The notes beneath the pieces are model-generated. The model was not told the DNA's origin and did no database searches. It worked only from the letters and a program-made list of their open reading frames with translations. This document shows positions 1 to 6,719 of a DNA stretch of 36,203 bases, in pieces. Every line of letters starts with the position of its first letter. Position 1 is the stretch's first letter. This stretch comes from a virus. Made by a program: the position numbers and the translations under genes. The DNA is taken from positions 1-36,203 of IMG/VR virus record IMGVR_UViG_3300044971_001158; one strand, written 5' to 3'.

Positions 1-1749
1 TAGTGAAAATAGCAGCCTCTTGGGTTCGGTCAGACTTGCGATACATTCCCGCCATCTTGCGAACGAATCCTGGTCGGTCTTTAGTCACTCGCATTGTTAG
101 CGAGCCGATTCTGCCGGGGGCAAGAACCTCAATCGGTTCAACAAGGTAGGCAGCACCATCAATCGTTGCCAACTTCGCCTGCCCGCCAATGGCAAACCGC
201 CCGCGTGTTTCGGCGTTCTTAGTAATGTGATCAATCAGCACAACGGCTGCGCCGCAGGCGGTGGCAACCGTTCTTGGAAAGATTCGCATCCAACGGGTGA
301 TTTCGTCATTGTCTTTGGTCTGTCCACCCCACATTGTTAGGGATTCCGTTACGCCATCAATTACCACTAGAACGGCGCTATCAGGTTGCAGGATATCTTG
401 CCAATATGGGTCATTTTCATTTCGCGGGCCATCAGGTCTGATATATGTGAAGTATTGGAGCAGGTTGGCACGGCTCACGCCTAACGCCTTGAGGCGGTTC
501 ACAATGTCAATCGCATCGGATTCAAAGTCAATATAAATGACCTTTTGATCAGCTTTTAGGCACTCGGCGGTGGCAATCTGAGCAATCCAAGACTTTCCTG
601 ATTCAGATTCACCATAAATCGAATGAACTCGCCCTGTATAAAGTAGCCCATTGCCATCAGTTCTTTTTAAGATTGTGGCGATGGGGGCAGCAAATAAGCC
701 GTCATAATAATCCTTTAATGGGATTGGCTTCCAACTTGATTCATCATCGCTTAGGTCGGCGGTGGTGACCTGTGAAGGGGCTTCAATGACATTTTGCGCT
801 AACAAATTATTCGGTTGCAGTAGTTCTTTAAGCTCTGTTGCCCCATAGCCAAGATTTCTTAATTGTTGTGCAGCCTGCTTAAAATCCCCGTTGGTGTTCA
901 AGTGGGCATAAGCGGCAAACTTTGAATAGGAACTTTCAGCTTCAAAGATGGTTGAGGTTGAGAAAACAAATAACTTATCGTTACCGTTAAAATTGGTGGT
1001 CGCGCTGATGCCCTCTGTCTTGTTCGGTCTGCGCCAGACTGTTGCCTCACCTTTTTGATAAACCTTTGACCATCCAAGAGGCAAAAGAATCTCATCCCAA
1101 GTGGTGCGTTGGTTGTAATCGTCACCGGGGCTGAGGGTGCCATCGTGCTTGGCAACCACATCTGCCTGAATCACTTGCGCTTTTGGCATCTCGTCAAACA
1201 TCGCAAAGATTTGGTGTAGTGCTGCTCTTTCGTGCATTGTAATCTTTGGGATTGACTCAATTGAACCCCCGATTAGTGTCCAATTGCCACCGTTAGGGTG
1301 CGTTGAACCGCCCGATGGCGCGGTGATTGTGAACCCGCCTTCGCTTCGCGTTTCGGCAAACACATCCACGCCGCCGTTTTCTCCCGGCTTTCGGGCTAAC
1401 TTAGTGTTGCCGCCGACTTCGCCGTCAATAACTCGGTATAGCCAATGTAACCCGCCTGATGGCGTTATCTCAACATAACCTGCATTTAGGCGCTGCCATA
1501 GTTCACCCAATCCTGAGTTGTTGGCAATCTCAGCGATGTCAAGGTGCATCTTTTGCGATACTGCTCGACCTTCAAGCTCTAGCATTTCAAGGTTGCCCGA
1601 TACTTTGCCCGTGATTACACCGATGCCATCAACATCGTGCTTAAACCAAAGCAATAATTCATCGGCAGTTGGCAGTTGCTCTTGGTATTTCTGCCAAGAT
1701 AAGGCAGGGCGCTTGCTTCCGTCATTTGCAACAGGAACAACGCTGATGC
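1..1749. repeat. Left copy of a diverged terminal direct repeat
   Basis: Every base from 1 to 1749 aligns to 34455-36203 at a fixed offset of 34454 with no net insertion or deletion. In the first 420 bases I counted about 22 mismatches (about 5%). In the first 120 bases, 12 of 13 mismatches fall on the third base of minus-strand codons. The repeat reaches both window edges exactly, as expected for overlapping ends of a circular or circularly permuted genome. Confidence 0.93.
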
Positions 1750-1795
1750 CTTCAGCTAAGAAGCGAAGTGCGGTGGTTAGGGTTGCGTTATTCAA
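1..1795 (-). CDS. Primase-polymerase/helicase, left-end copy, 3' truncated by window edge
   Basis: This is the N-terminal 598 residues of the same replication protein found at the right edge; the C-terminal wing is cut off at base 1. It begins with a bifunctional primase-polymerase domain (N-terminal motif ALRFLAEGISVVPVAN, then the SGNLEMLELEG and SGGLHWLYR motifs). A RecA-like ATPase with Walker A GESESGKS follows. The proposed start is TTG at 1795, because an in-frame TAA lies directly upstream; this start overlaps the stop of the methyltransferase beta gene by 8 bases. The places I compared with the right-end copy show no premature stop, only wobble changes and a few conservative replacements (N/T, D/E, IP/VG). 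Role inferred from the families: primer synthesis and DNA unwinding at the phage origin. A shorter TTG start at 1654 is possible but would cut into the primase domain. Confidence 0.85.
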   Translation of the reverse strand, partial: MNNATLTTALRFLAEGISVVPVANDGSKRPALSWQKYQEQLPTADELLLWFKHDVDGIGVITGKVSGNLEMLELEGRAVSQKMHLDIAEIANNSGLGELWQRLNAGYVEITPSGGLHWLYRVIDGEVGGNTKLARKPGENGGVDVFAETRSEGGFTITAPSGGSTHPNGGNWTLIGGSIESIPKITMHERAALHQIFAMFDEMPKAQVIQADVVAKHDGTLSPGDDYNQRTTWDEILLPLGWSKVYQKGEATVWRRPNKTEGISATTNFNGNDKLFVFSTSTIFEAESSYSKFAAYAHLNTNGDFKQAAQQLRNLGYGATELKELLQPNNLLAQNVIEAPSQVTTADLSDDESSWKPIPLKDYYDGLFAAPIATILKRTDGNGLLYTGRVHSIYGESESGKSWIAQIATAECLKADQKVIYIDFESDAIDIVNRLKALGVSRANLLQYFTYIRPDGPRNENDPYWQDILQPDSAVLVVIDGVTESLTMWGGQTKDNDEITRWMRIFPRTVATACGAAVVLIDHITKNAETRGRFAIGGQAKLATIDGAAYLVEPIEVLAPGRIGSLTMRVTKDRPGFVRKMAGMYRKSDRTQEAAIFT

Positions 1796-2609
1796 TTAGT
1801 TGTGCCACCAAACGCCCAACAATCCACTCGACTACCGGCACCGCTACCGCGTTACCCATTTGCTTATATCGGTTTGAATCGGCTTGCCCTGATGTCCAAT
1901 CGTCAGGAAATCCTTGCAGGCGTTCACACTCTGTTGGTGTCAAACGGCGAACAGTTTGTTCTGTTGCAACTCCGTGACCACTCACACGATCAAGTGTAAA
2001 CATTGGTGAACCATCATCACTAAAACCTTTACCTTGTGGCCCTGATGTGTCAGCTCTACCAATAACTGTTCCCTGAATCGGAATTGCAACCGCTTGACCG
2101 CCTGTTGTGTCTAATGTGTAAGCCGGTGCATTTTCATCACCAATTCCTAAACCATTTTGATTTTTTTCCATTTCTCGCCCATCTTGAATTGGATACACAA
2201 CCGCCATTCCTGCGCCACCTGCTCTAAGTGTCGGTGAATTTTCTTCACTTGCTTGAACATCTAACCCTTGAGTATGACTAAAAACCATTGGCACATTTCC
2301 CCCGCCTGTTCCATATCTTGCAACAACTGTTGGCACAATGCCATCTTCATAAACTCGCACATCGTTCACGCGAGTTCCATCAATAATCAAATGAGATGAT
2401 TTGCTTGCATTTGCTCTTAACGCATTTTTCACTTTTGCCTCAGCCCAATTTTCCTCAAATAATGATTTAGGTTCAAATAGAATCAAAACCGTTGCTCTTG
2501 TGTCACTTGCGTTATCAAATACATTCAAAGTCGGAACTACCCCCCCCGAAATCCAAGTTTCATAATCATCAACATTTTGCGCTCGGCGCGATTTAGTCCA
2601 CCACATCAA
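1788..2609 (-). CDS. DNA (cytosine-5) methyltransferase, C-terminal half (motifs IX-X)
   Basis: This frame carries the target-recognition region and closing motifs of a C5-cytosine methyltransferase. Motif IX reads RRLTPTECERLQGFPDDW near residue 220, and motif X is GNAVAVPVVEWI near the C-terminus. It has no SAM-binding or catalytic PCQ motif of its own; those sit in the overlapping upstream frame (2593-3348). Its first codons overlap the end of that frame by about 17 bases in a +1-shifted frame. The start could be ATG 2609 or TTG 2612, with only a weak AGG upstream. Either a single-base frameshift split one gene, or the two halves form a heterodimer in the manner of M.AquI. The expected role is modification of phage DNA against host restriction; no partner restriction enzyme is present. 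Confidence 0.85.
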   Translation of the reverse strand: MMWWTKSRRAQNVDDYETWISGGVVPTLNVFDNASDTRATVLILFEPKSLFEENWAEAKVKNALRANASKSSHLIIDGTRVNDVRVYEDGIVPTVVARYGTGGGNVPMVFSHTQGLDVQASEENSPTLRAGGAGMAVVYPIQDGREMEKNQNGLGIGDENAPAYTLDTTGGQAVAIPIQGTVIGRADTSGPQGKGFSDDGSPMFTLDRVSGHGVATEQTVRRLTPTECERLQGFPDDWTSGQADSNRYKQMGNAVAVPVVEWIVGRLVAQLIE

Positions 2610-3348
2610 CAACCTGCAATAAACCTGAATTAACGGCTTGGTTTGAACCCATCCCTTTTGTTAAATCTGAAACTGTGAGAGCATCAATTATTTTTCCTGC
2701 TCGGCTACTTTCTCCAACGCTGTCTGAAGTTGTTGAGGTAGAACCTTTCCGCGTTTGTTTGCTCGCCTCAAGATACCTTGCGCGGCCTTCGCTGAGAGCG
2801 AGTATTTCTGCAGGTGTTCCCCCTGAACCTCTAAGACATCCGACAATGAACACTCTACGCCTTCTTTGTGGTACTCCGTAGAATTGAGCATCACACACTC
2901 GCCACGCGACATCAAACCCGATGTCATCCAACGCGCTGAGGACAACTGCAAAATCTCTTCCGTCATTTGAGGATAATAAACCAGGGACATTTTCGAGAAT
3001 AAAGTTTTCCGCTTTGGTTTCGGTGAGAAGTCTGACGATTTCCCAAAATAAGCCTGATCTACTTCCCTGAAGTCCAGCTCGTTTGCCTGCAACTGACAAG
3101 TCTTGACAAGGGAAACCACCGGTGATGATTCCTCGCTTTGGGTTGAATCCGCATTGAATAAGTTGTTCACCTGTTACCCCCGAAACATCGCCGAAAATTG
3201 TTGAGCTTGGAAAATGTCGGCGTAACACTTCCTGCGCTTTCTTATCCCATTCAACTGATGCAACTACTTTTACACCTGATCTTTCAAGTGCTAAATCAAA
3301 TCCACCGACACCCGCAAAGAGTGAAACGGCGGTGATCTCCCCTACCAC
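2593..3348 (-). CDS. DNA (cytosine-5) methyltransferase, N-terminal half (motifs I-VIII)
   Basis: The SAM-binding motif I (SLFAGVGGFDLAL) lies about 8 residues from the start. The catalytic motif IV is GGFPCQDLS, with the nucleophilic cysteine in PCQ. Motif VI (ENVPGL) and motif VIII (QRRRRVFIVG) follow. The reading frame stops at TAA after the string GLLQVVDVVD, before the recognition domain, and the remainder is encoded one base over in the next frame. I chose GTG 3348 because it gives a 7-base overlap with the preceding small gene; TTG 3363 is the alternative and neither has a strong ribosome site. The family methylates cytosine C5 in double-stranded DNA. As an orphan enzyme in a phage, it most plausibly protects the genome from host restriction. 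Confidence 0.88.
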   Translation of the reverse strand: MVGEITAVSLFAGVGGFDLALERSGVKVVASVEWDKKAQEVLRRHFPSSTIFGDVSGVTGEQLIQCGFNPKRGIITGGFPCQDLSVAGKRAGLQGSRSGLFWEIVRLLTETKAENFILENVPGLLSSNDGRDFAVVLSALDDIGFDVAWRVCDAQFYGVPQRRRRVFIVGCLRGSGGTPAEILALSEGRARYLEASKQTRKGSTSTTSDSVGESSRAGKIIDALTVSDLTKGMGSNQAVNSGLLQVVDVVD

Positions 3349-3479
3349 TCCAACGCCATCCAAAAGATGCCAAGGTCAATTGATAGTGTCCATTTATCAA
3401 TCACAATTCCCAAGCCAAAACCTTTGCGCGTTCCAAAGGCTAAATAAAAACCATCTCTGATTTTAATTTCTTTCACCAT
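3342..3479 (-). CDS. Small hypothetical protein, 45 residues
   Basis: A 45-codon frame begins with ATGGTGAAAGAAATT and shares the A of the upstream stop (TAATG at 3481-3477). This coupled arrangement is the rule in this operon. The product begins MVKEIKIRDGFYLAFG and contains a glycine-rich RKGFGLGIVIDKW stretch reminiscent of short beta-strands. I recognise no family. Its end overlaps the methyltransferase start. The tight coupling on both sides is the main support that it is translated. Confidence 0.55.
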   Translation of the reverse strand: MVKEIKIRDGFYLAFGTRKGFGLGIVIDKWTLSIDLGIFWMALEW

Positions 3480-3649
3480 TAGTCTTTCCCCCAACCCGTT
3501 CCCTTAAAATGAACGGCAGGTGCCGCCCAAACCCGTTCCATCGCTATCTCGCAATTGCTGCATTTATATTCAATCTCAGCTTCATCCACTTTGCGAAAAA
3601 TTGGCATTACAACTTCGCACTTTGGGCATTTGTAATCAATGATTGGCAC
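3479..3649 (-). CDS. FmdB-type zinc ribbon protein, 56 residues
   Basis: The start chosen is GTG 3649, preceded by GGGGGAG, giving MPIIDYKCPKC at the N-terminus. This matches the usual MPIYDYxC opening of the FmdB/CxxC-CxxC putative regulatory zinc-ribbon family. Two CxxC pairs (CPKC and CSNC, near residues 8-11 and 29-32) would bind one zinc. The C-terminal AAPAVHFKGTGWGKD is also typical of that family. The reading frame stays open further upstream, but that part crosses the tRNA-like element and is unlikely to be coding. The function of the family is not well established; a regulatory or nucleic-acid-binding role is inferred. Confidence 0.8.
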   Translation of the reverse strand: MPIIDYKCPKCEVVMPIFRKVDEAEIEYKCSNCEIAMERVWAAPAVHFKGTGWGKD

Positions 3650-3673
3650 AACTCCCCCTTTGTTTTGTAGGCG

Positions 3674-3737
3674 TGAAATGGTTGGAATCGAACCAACTGA
3701 AGGCGCTTCCCCCCGCCAACGCAAACCTGCCATTTCG
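3674..3737 (-). other. tRNA-like element (perfect T-arm plus acceptor-like stem, no proper D- or anticodon arm)
   Basis: On the minus strand, GTTGG-TTCGATT-CCAAC (3697-3681) is a perfect T-arm with the canonical GGTTCGANTCC core. It is followed by CATTTCA (3680-3674), which pairs with CGAAATG (3737-3731) in 6 of 7 positions. A further GGCG/CGCC pair flanks it (3746-3743 with 3673-3670). Only 33 bases lie between the stems, with a 4-bp GGCG/CGCC hairpin whose 8-base loop has no U33-anticodon pattern. It therefore does not look like a decoding tRNA. It may be a degenerate tRNA, a tRNA-mimicking RNA, or a relic of a tRNA-targeting attachment site. Confidence 0.4.
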
Positions 3738-3772
3738 TTCCCCGCCACGACGATTAAACGGGGAGATTTAGT

Positions 3773-4219
3773 TTATTGCTTTTGTGCGCCTAATTGTGCC
3801 AAAAGAGCAGCAACTTCAGGTGTGATGCCTTCGGGTGTTGTTACCACCGCAGGGGCAGGGGCAGTTGCCCCGCCAATGAAGGCATTTGCTTTGGCTACTG
3901 CTGCCGCATCGCCTGTGGCATCATTTAGAATCCAAGGTGCAGATTTACCTGGCTTGGCAATGCCTTGGCCGATGCGAGCTAAGACCTTTTGCCCAACCTT
4001 TGCCTTGAGTGCGTTCTTAAGTGCAACATTGAAAAACAAAACATTGTTATAGGTTTTGTTTGAATCAAGATCAACAAGATTGACCTCAATGGCATCGGTT
4101 TCACCGTGAACGGTTTGAATTCCAACCTTATATTCGATTGGTTCGATTATTAACAAAGCACCGGCAAGGTCAGCAACTTTGACACTTTCGGTGGAACTGC
4201 TTGGTGCGCTGAATGTCAT
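3773..4219 (-). CDS. Conserved phage protein, possible OB-fold ssDNA-binding protein
   Basis: A 148-residue protein. The core, roughly residues 18-105, alternates short beta-like strands: LLIIEPIEYKVG, AIEVNLVDLDS, VLFFNVALKNAL and VLARIGQGIAKPGKSAPWIL. I recognise this layout from actinophage proteins placed next to the recombination exonuclease and often suspected to bind single-stranded DNA. The C-terminal third is Ala/Pro-rich and low complexity, ending LGAQKQ. It lacks the acidic tip of classical SSB. The gene overlaps the upstream small cysteine-rich gene by 4 bases (ATGA). Binding is inferred from context and strand pattern only. Confidence 0.5.
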   Translation of the reverse strand: MTFSAPSSSTESVKVADLAGALLIIEPIEYKVGIQTVHGETDAIEVNLVDLDSNKTYNNVLFFNVALKNALKAKVGQKVLARIGQGIAKPGKSAPWILNDATGDAAAVAKANAFIGGATAPAPAVVTTPEGITPEVAALLAQLGAQKQ

Positions 4220-4368
4220 TTGACATCCCCCGTTTCTGTTTGGGTGTTACTTTGGTTTTGTTGGTTTTCCAACTCTATTGGTGTTTCTAGTTCAGCCAAT
4301 TCTTTGGCTATGTCATTGATTGTTTTTGCGGGCATCCCGCAGGCGCAACCATCAGTGCAACACATCAT
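4216..4368 (-). CDS. Small cysteine-rich protein, 50 residues
   Basis: The start is ATG 4368, overlapping the exonuclease stop as ATGA (4368-4365). The N-terminus MMCCTDGCACGMPAK packs four cysteines into eight residues and could bind a metal or Fe-S cluster. The remainder is acidic and Gln/Asn/Thr-rich and probably unstructured. The open frame extends upstream to 4476, but that part only mirrors the exonuclease in another frame. No family is recognised. Its position between the Fe-S exonuclease and the putative ssDNA-binding protein suggests an accessory role in recombination, which is inference. Confidence 0.6.
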   Translation of the reverse strand: MMCCTDGCACGMPAKTINDIAKELAELETPIELENQQNQSNTQTETGDVK

Positions 4369-5108
4369 TTGGCTTCCATATCTCCATTGCAGGCAACCGA
4401 TAAATCGGTGCTGAACGGTCTGAAATAAGGGCAATAATTGCAATTGCGCGATGGCACCTTCGGTATCAATTCCCACATCGCAGGTGAGTTCTCAACATCA
4501 ACTGTTGAAAGTAATTCATAAACATTATCTAGGCGTTTAAGTGCGCCTATGGCAATTTGCTCATCGTATGGATGCAATTCAAGGTGCATATCCGATATTT
4601 GGCCGCCAGTTGGGAGAAAGGCAAGCCCAACCTGCTTAACATCGTACCCCTCTTGCGCCTTGCCATAGGCGTACAACTGAACTTGGATTATCTGTTGTTG
4701 GCTCGCACCGCTACTGCGCTTCTCCTTCACATTAGCGGGTGAGGTTGTTTTCCAATCAATGACAATCCCGTTTTCCTTATCGTAGAGATCAACTGTCCCG
4801 GAAAGATTGGCCCTAATCTTGACCTTACTCTCTACCTCAAACCGATCAGGAAACTTTGCAAAGATACCTTCCAAATGAGAGTGAATAGCAGTTCCAACTT
4901 GAGCTGCCCAATTGCCCCCACTTGATTCATTCACCTTTTCCCAATCAAGTAATTTATAGGCTAACTTGCGGGTACATTCTTGACCCACTTCACTTGGGCC
5001 AATATAAACCTGTTGCGAACGGGGCGAGAAAATACCCGCTTGAGTAATAATCTCGCCCAATTCAATTGCAAGAGCCTTACTTGGAGTGTTCAAAGGTGTA
5101 AAAGGCAT
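4365..5108 (-). CDS. Cas4/RecB-like PD-(D/E)XK exonuclease with Fe-S cysteines
   Basis: A 247-residue nuclease. His76/His78 (AIHSHLE), Asp107 (GTVDLYD) and Asp118-x-Lys120 (IVIDWKTT) form the PD-(D/E)XK active-site pattern of the RecB/Cas4 superfamily. Cys45 (GQECTRKL) together with Cys223, Cys226 and Cys240 near the C-terminus (CNYCPYF and VACNG) gives the four-cysteine arrangement that holds a 4Fe-4S cluster in Cas4 and AddB-type nucleases. The likely role is 5' or 3' end resection during phage recombination and replication. It sits in an operon with a possible ssDNA-binding protein and the 109-residue protein often found beside such exonucleases. No Cas1/Cas2 or CRISPR array is present, so a CRISPR role is unlikely. 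Confidence 0.85.
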   Translation of the reverse strand: MPFTPLNTPSKALAIELGEIITQAGIFSPRSQQVYIGPSEVGQECTRKLAYKLLDWEKVNESSGGNWAAQVGTAIHSHLEGIFAKFPDRFEVESKVKIRANLSGTVDLYDKENGIVIDWKTTSPANVKEKRSSGASQQQIIQVQLYAYGKAQEGYDVKQVGLAFLPTGGQISDMHLELHPYDEQIAIGALKRLDNVYELLSTVDVENSPAMWELIPKVPSRNCNYCPYFRPFSTDLSVACNGDMEAK

Positions 5109-5111
5109 CGC

Positions 5112-5441
5112 TTATTCATCTCCATTTACAACGGTAAAACGGCGAGATGTTGAAACTACCTCTAGCAAATCAATCACTTGAGCAGGCAGGATTTCTCGCG
5201 CCCGCTTAGTATCAAATCGTTTGCTTTCAACAACCGACCATCTGACAACAGGGCGATTGCCAAACATTCCAACTTGAGAATCACCAAGGGCAGATTCTAA
5301 GTGTGAACGGGCGATGTCAGCTACTTCTTGCCATTCCTTAATCTTTGCTAATGCTGACTTGTATTGCTCAAGCCACGCATTTGCATCGGCATCAAAATCA
5401 ACGATGCCTTTCTCTATTTCAACGGTCACTTTAACCCCCAA
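5112..5441 (-). CDS. Exonuclease-associated phage protein, 109 residues
   Basis: The N-terminal half is a predicted coiled coil (about residues 15-52: WLEQYKSALAKIKEWQEVAD). A short module then reads ALGDSQVGMFGNRPVVRWS and STSRRFTV. I associate this pattern, G(D/E)..vG...grpvv followed by a terminal stR.f.V, with the small domain fused to or encoded next to YqaJ/Cas4-type phage nucleases. The gene ends 3 bases before the exonuclease start. A partner or scaffold role in the recombination complex is inferred. Confidence 0.6.
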   Translation of the reverse strand: MGVKVTVEIEKGIVDFDADANAWLEQYKSALAKIKEWQEVADIARSHLESALGDSQVGMFGNRPVVRWSVVESKRFDTKRAREILPAQVIDLLEVVSTSRRFTVVNGDE

Positions 5442-5447
5442 AGTTTT

Positions 5448-5834
5448 TTAGTACCATTTGTCTTTTTTGAACTTTGCCCAGGCAGCGCAGGGGCCACCTG
5501 AACCATATTTTCTGCCGATGTAAGCAAGGGCAGCAACGGTTTGGGCAACTTCAGATTTACTGCGAGTCATCCCAAGGTTTCTATAAGTTGAATCTAACAA
5601 TTGACCCACGCCTTCGGCTGAGCTTGTTGGATTCTTTTTATCTTTCCAGGCGCTTTCTTTGCCCATAAGCAAATTAAAGCACTTAAAATCTTTTTCAGTG
5701 AGCAACTCGCGGGCGAGTTCCTTGTGATTAACCTGTTCCAAAATTGGGCGTTCTTTGTAAATGACCAATTCAGGAATTGCAGGTGTTGGATTTATTGCTT
5801 GAACCAATAGTGAAGTCACGGTTGAAACCACCAA
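5448..5834 (-). CDS. Lytic transglycosylase-like protein, probably secreted
   Basis: The C-terminal 80 residues match the lysozyme-like SLT fold. The catalytic glutamate is in LMGKESAWKDKKNP (about residue 60), followed by AEGVGQLLDSTY and the closing GGPCAAWAKFKKDKWY. The domain cleaves peptidoglycan glycan strands. The first canonical start is TTG 5834, but the frame stays open to 5894. The upstream codons would add IKPNTKRVINRIALILVV, a basic stretch followed by a hydrophobic one that makes a good signal peptide or anchor. A strong AAGGAG (5892-5887) sits 7 bases before an ATC codon at 5879, so the true start may be a rare ATC/ATT codon. The gene lies far from the lysis cassette, inside the early operon, so a job in cell-wall remodelling or superinfection exclusion is possible. 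Confidence 0.75.
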   Translation of the reverse strand: MVVSTVTSLLVQAINPTPAIPELVIYKERPILEQVNHKELARELLTEKDFKCFNLLMGKESAWKDKKNPTSSAEGVGQLLDSTYRNLGMTRSKSEVAQTVAALAYIGRKYGSGGPCAAWAKFKKDKWY

Positions 5835-6286
5835 TATGAGGGCGATTCGGTTAATGACTCTTTTTGTGTTTGGTTTGATTGGATTGCTCCTTCTCTAGCT
5901 GCCTTCGCAAGTTGTGCCGAAACCTTGTAAACATATTGGCTCGAACATTCAACTGTAATGGCAATTTCGTTGGCGCTTTTGTTTTCCCATAACATCTGAT
6001 GAATCATAATTGCTTTCTTAGATATTACAGTTCGCCGGCTTTTGCGGTTAATACTATGCCGTTGATCGGCTGTGTACCCGCCCCAAAATCCGTAAACAAT
6101 TCGCTTGTCAAGTGCGTACTCCAAACATTCCTCTCTATGAATACAACTCCCGCAGATTTGCTTGAGTCGGGGCAGGCGTTCTGCCTCATCGTGCTTCGTA
6201 TCTGGAAAGAAATAATCTTTATCCTCAACTTTTGCACATTGGGCTTCTCGGAACTTGGGTGAATCGCTGAATATGTCAAAGTTCAT
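5816..6286 (-). CDS. WhiB-family Fe-S transcription factor with extra C-terminal HTH
   Basis: From ATG 6286 (ATGA overlap with the upstream gene) the protein has 156 residues. The WhiB signature is complete: Cys17, Cys45, Cys48 and Cys54 (C-X27-C-X2-C-X5-C) to hold a 4Fe-4S cluster, then the GFWGG turn at 66-70. A basic tail (RKSRR) follows. Unlike minimal WhiB proteins, about 60 more residues form a likely helix-turn-helix (AIMIHQMLWENKSANEIAITVECSSQYVYKV, quoted in part), resembling a Trp-repressor or resolvase-like HTH. WhiB proteins are confined to Actinobacteria and their phages and act with the primary sigma factor. It probably tunes host or phage transcription early in infection. Confidence 0.92.
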   Translation of the reverse strand: MNFDIFSDSPKFREAQCAKVEDKDYFFPDTKHDEAERLPRLKQICGSCIHREECLEYALDKRIVYGFWGGYTADQRHSINRKSRRTVISKKAIMIHQMLWENKSANEIAITVECSSQYVYKVSAQLAKAAREGAIQSNQTQKESLTESPSYWWFQP

Positions 6287-6636
6287 CTCCTTGTACCGTA
6301 GCCCGCTTCTCGCAGTAAATTGGTGATTTGTTCTAGCGACATAATCGCCCACCAATTTGCGGTGTTAGCAGTTCCAACACCGTTGGGTTTCACAACCAAA
6401 ACGCCAAAGTCTGCCTTAGCGTTTTTGGTTTCCTGTTCGGTTTCTTTTAACCAAGCAGGAATCTTATAGGTTTTATGATTCTTAACTTCCCAAGCCAATG
6501 CAGGGGTGCCTGTTATATCGCCAAGATCAAGTGACCCGTTGAGCGCCCTTCTTTCGGCGTAAGGAAAACCGTTATCAATTAAGAATTTGACAACGGCTGT
6601 TTCCGCTGAGGTTCCCTTTGCTTTGGCTTTGGACAT
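6283..6636 (-). CDS. Holliday-junction-resolvase-like PD-(D/E)XK nuclease
   Basis: A 117-residue protein with the Hjc-type order of motifs: Glu12 (GTSAETAVVKFL), Asp40 (LDLGDITG) and Glu50-x-Lys52 (AWEVKNHK). A DFGVLVVKPNGVG strand follows. The size and motif order fit a phage Holliday-junction or branch-resolving nuclease. It would resolve recombination or packaging intermediates. The start shares a base with the stop of the upstream 27-residue membrane protein (TAATG), and its stop overlaps the WhiB start (ATGA). A general restriction-like endonuclease is the alternative. Confidence 0.75.
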   Translation of the reverse strand: MSKAKAKGTSAETAVVKFLIDNGFPYAERRALNGSLDLGDITGTPALAWEVKNHKTYKIPAWLKETEQETKNAKADFGVLVVKPNGVGTANTANWWAIMSLEQITNLLREAGYGTRR

Positions 6637-6719
6637 TAAATCTCACCATCATTATCAGCAAAAATGCCAACAACTGAAATCACGCAAATAATCATTACAA
6701 CTAGAGCTAACCAAAACAT
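6636..6719 (-). CDS. Tiny single-span membrane protein, 27 residues
   Basis: ATG 6719 follows AAAGGA about 10 bases upstream and gives MFWLALVVMIICVISVVGIF, nearly all hydrophobic, followed by a short acidic tail ADNDGEI. One transmembrane helix is predicted. The stop is fused to the resolvase start (TAATG). No homologue is recognisable at this length. The ribosome site and coupling support translation; the role is unknown. Confidence 0.55.
   Translation of the reverse strand: MFWLALVVMIICVISVVGIFADNDGEI

Noticed and set aside
1-1749. Sequencing error as cause of the differences between the end repeats
   Set aside because: Changes are concentrated at third codon positions and do not cause frameshifts, which marks real divergence under selection.
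2688-3170. A 160-residue leftward frame inside the methyltransferase
   Set aside because: It overlaps the frame carrying motifs I-VIII in another phase and has no recognisable domain.
3674-3737. A functional tRNA gene
   Set aside because: Only 33 bases separate the acceptor and T arms; no D arm and no anticodon loop with U33 can be drawn.
4365-5108. A CRISPR adaptation module based on the Cas4-like protein
   Set aside because: No Cas1, Cas2 or repeat array is visible; the neighbours fit phage recombination.
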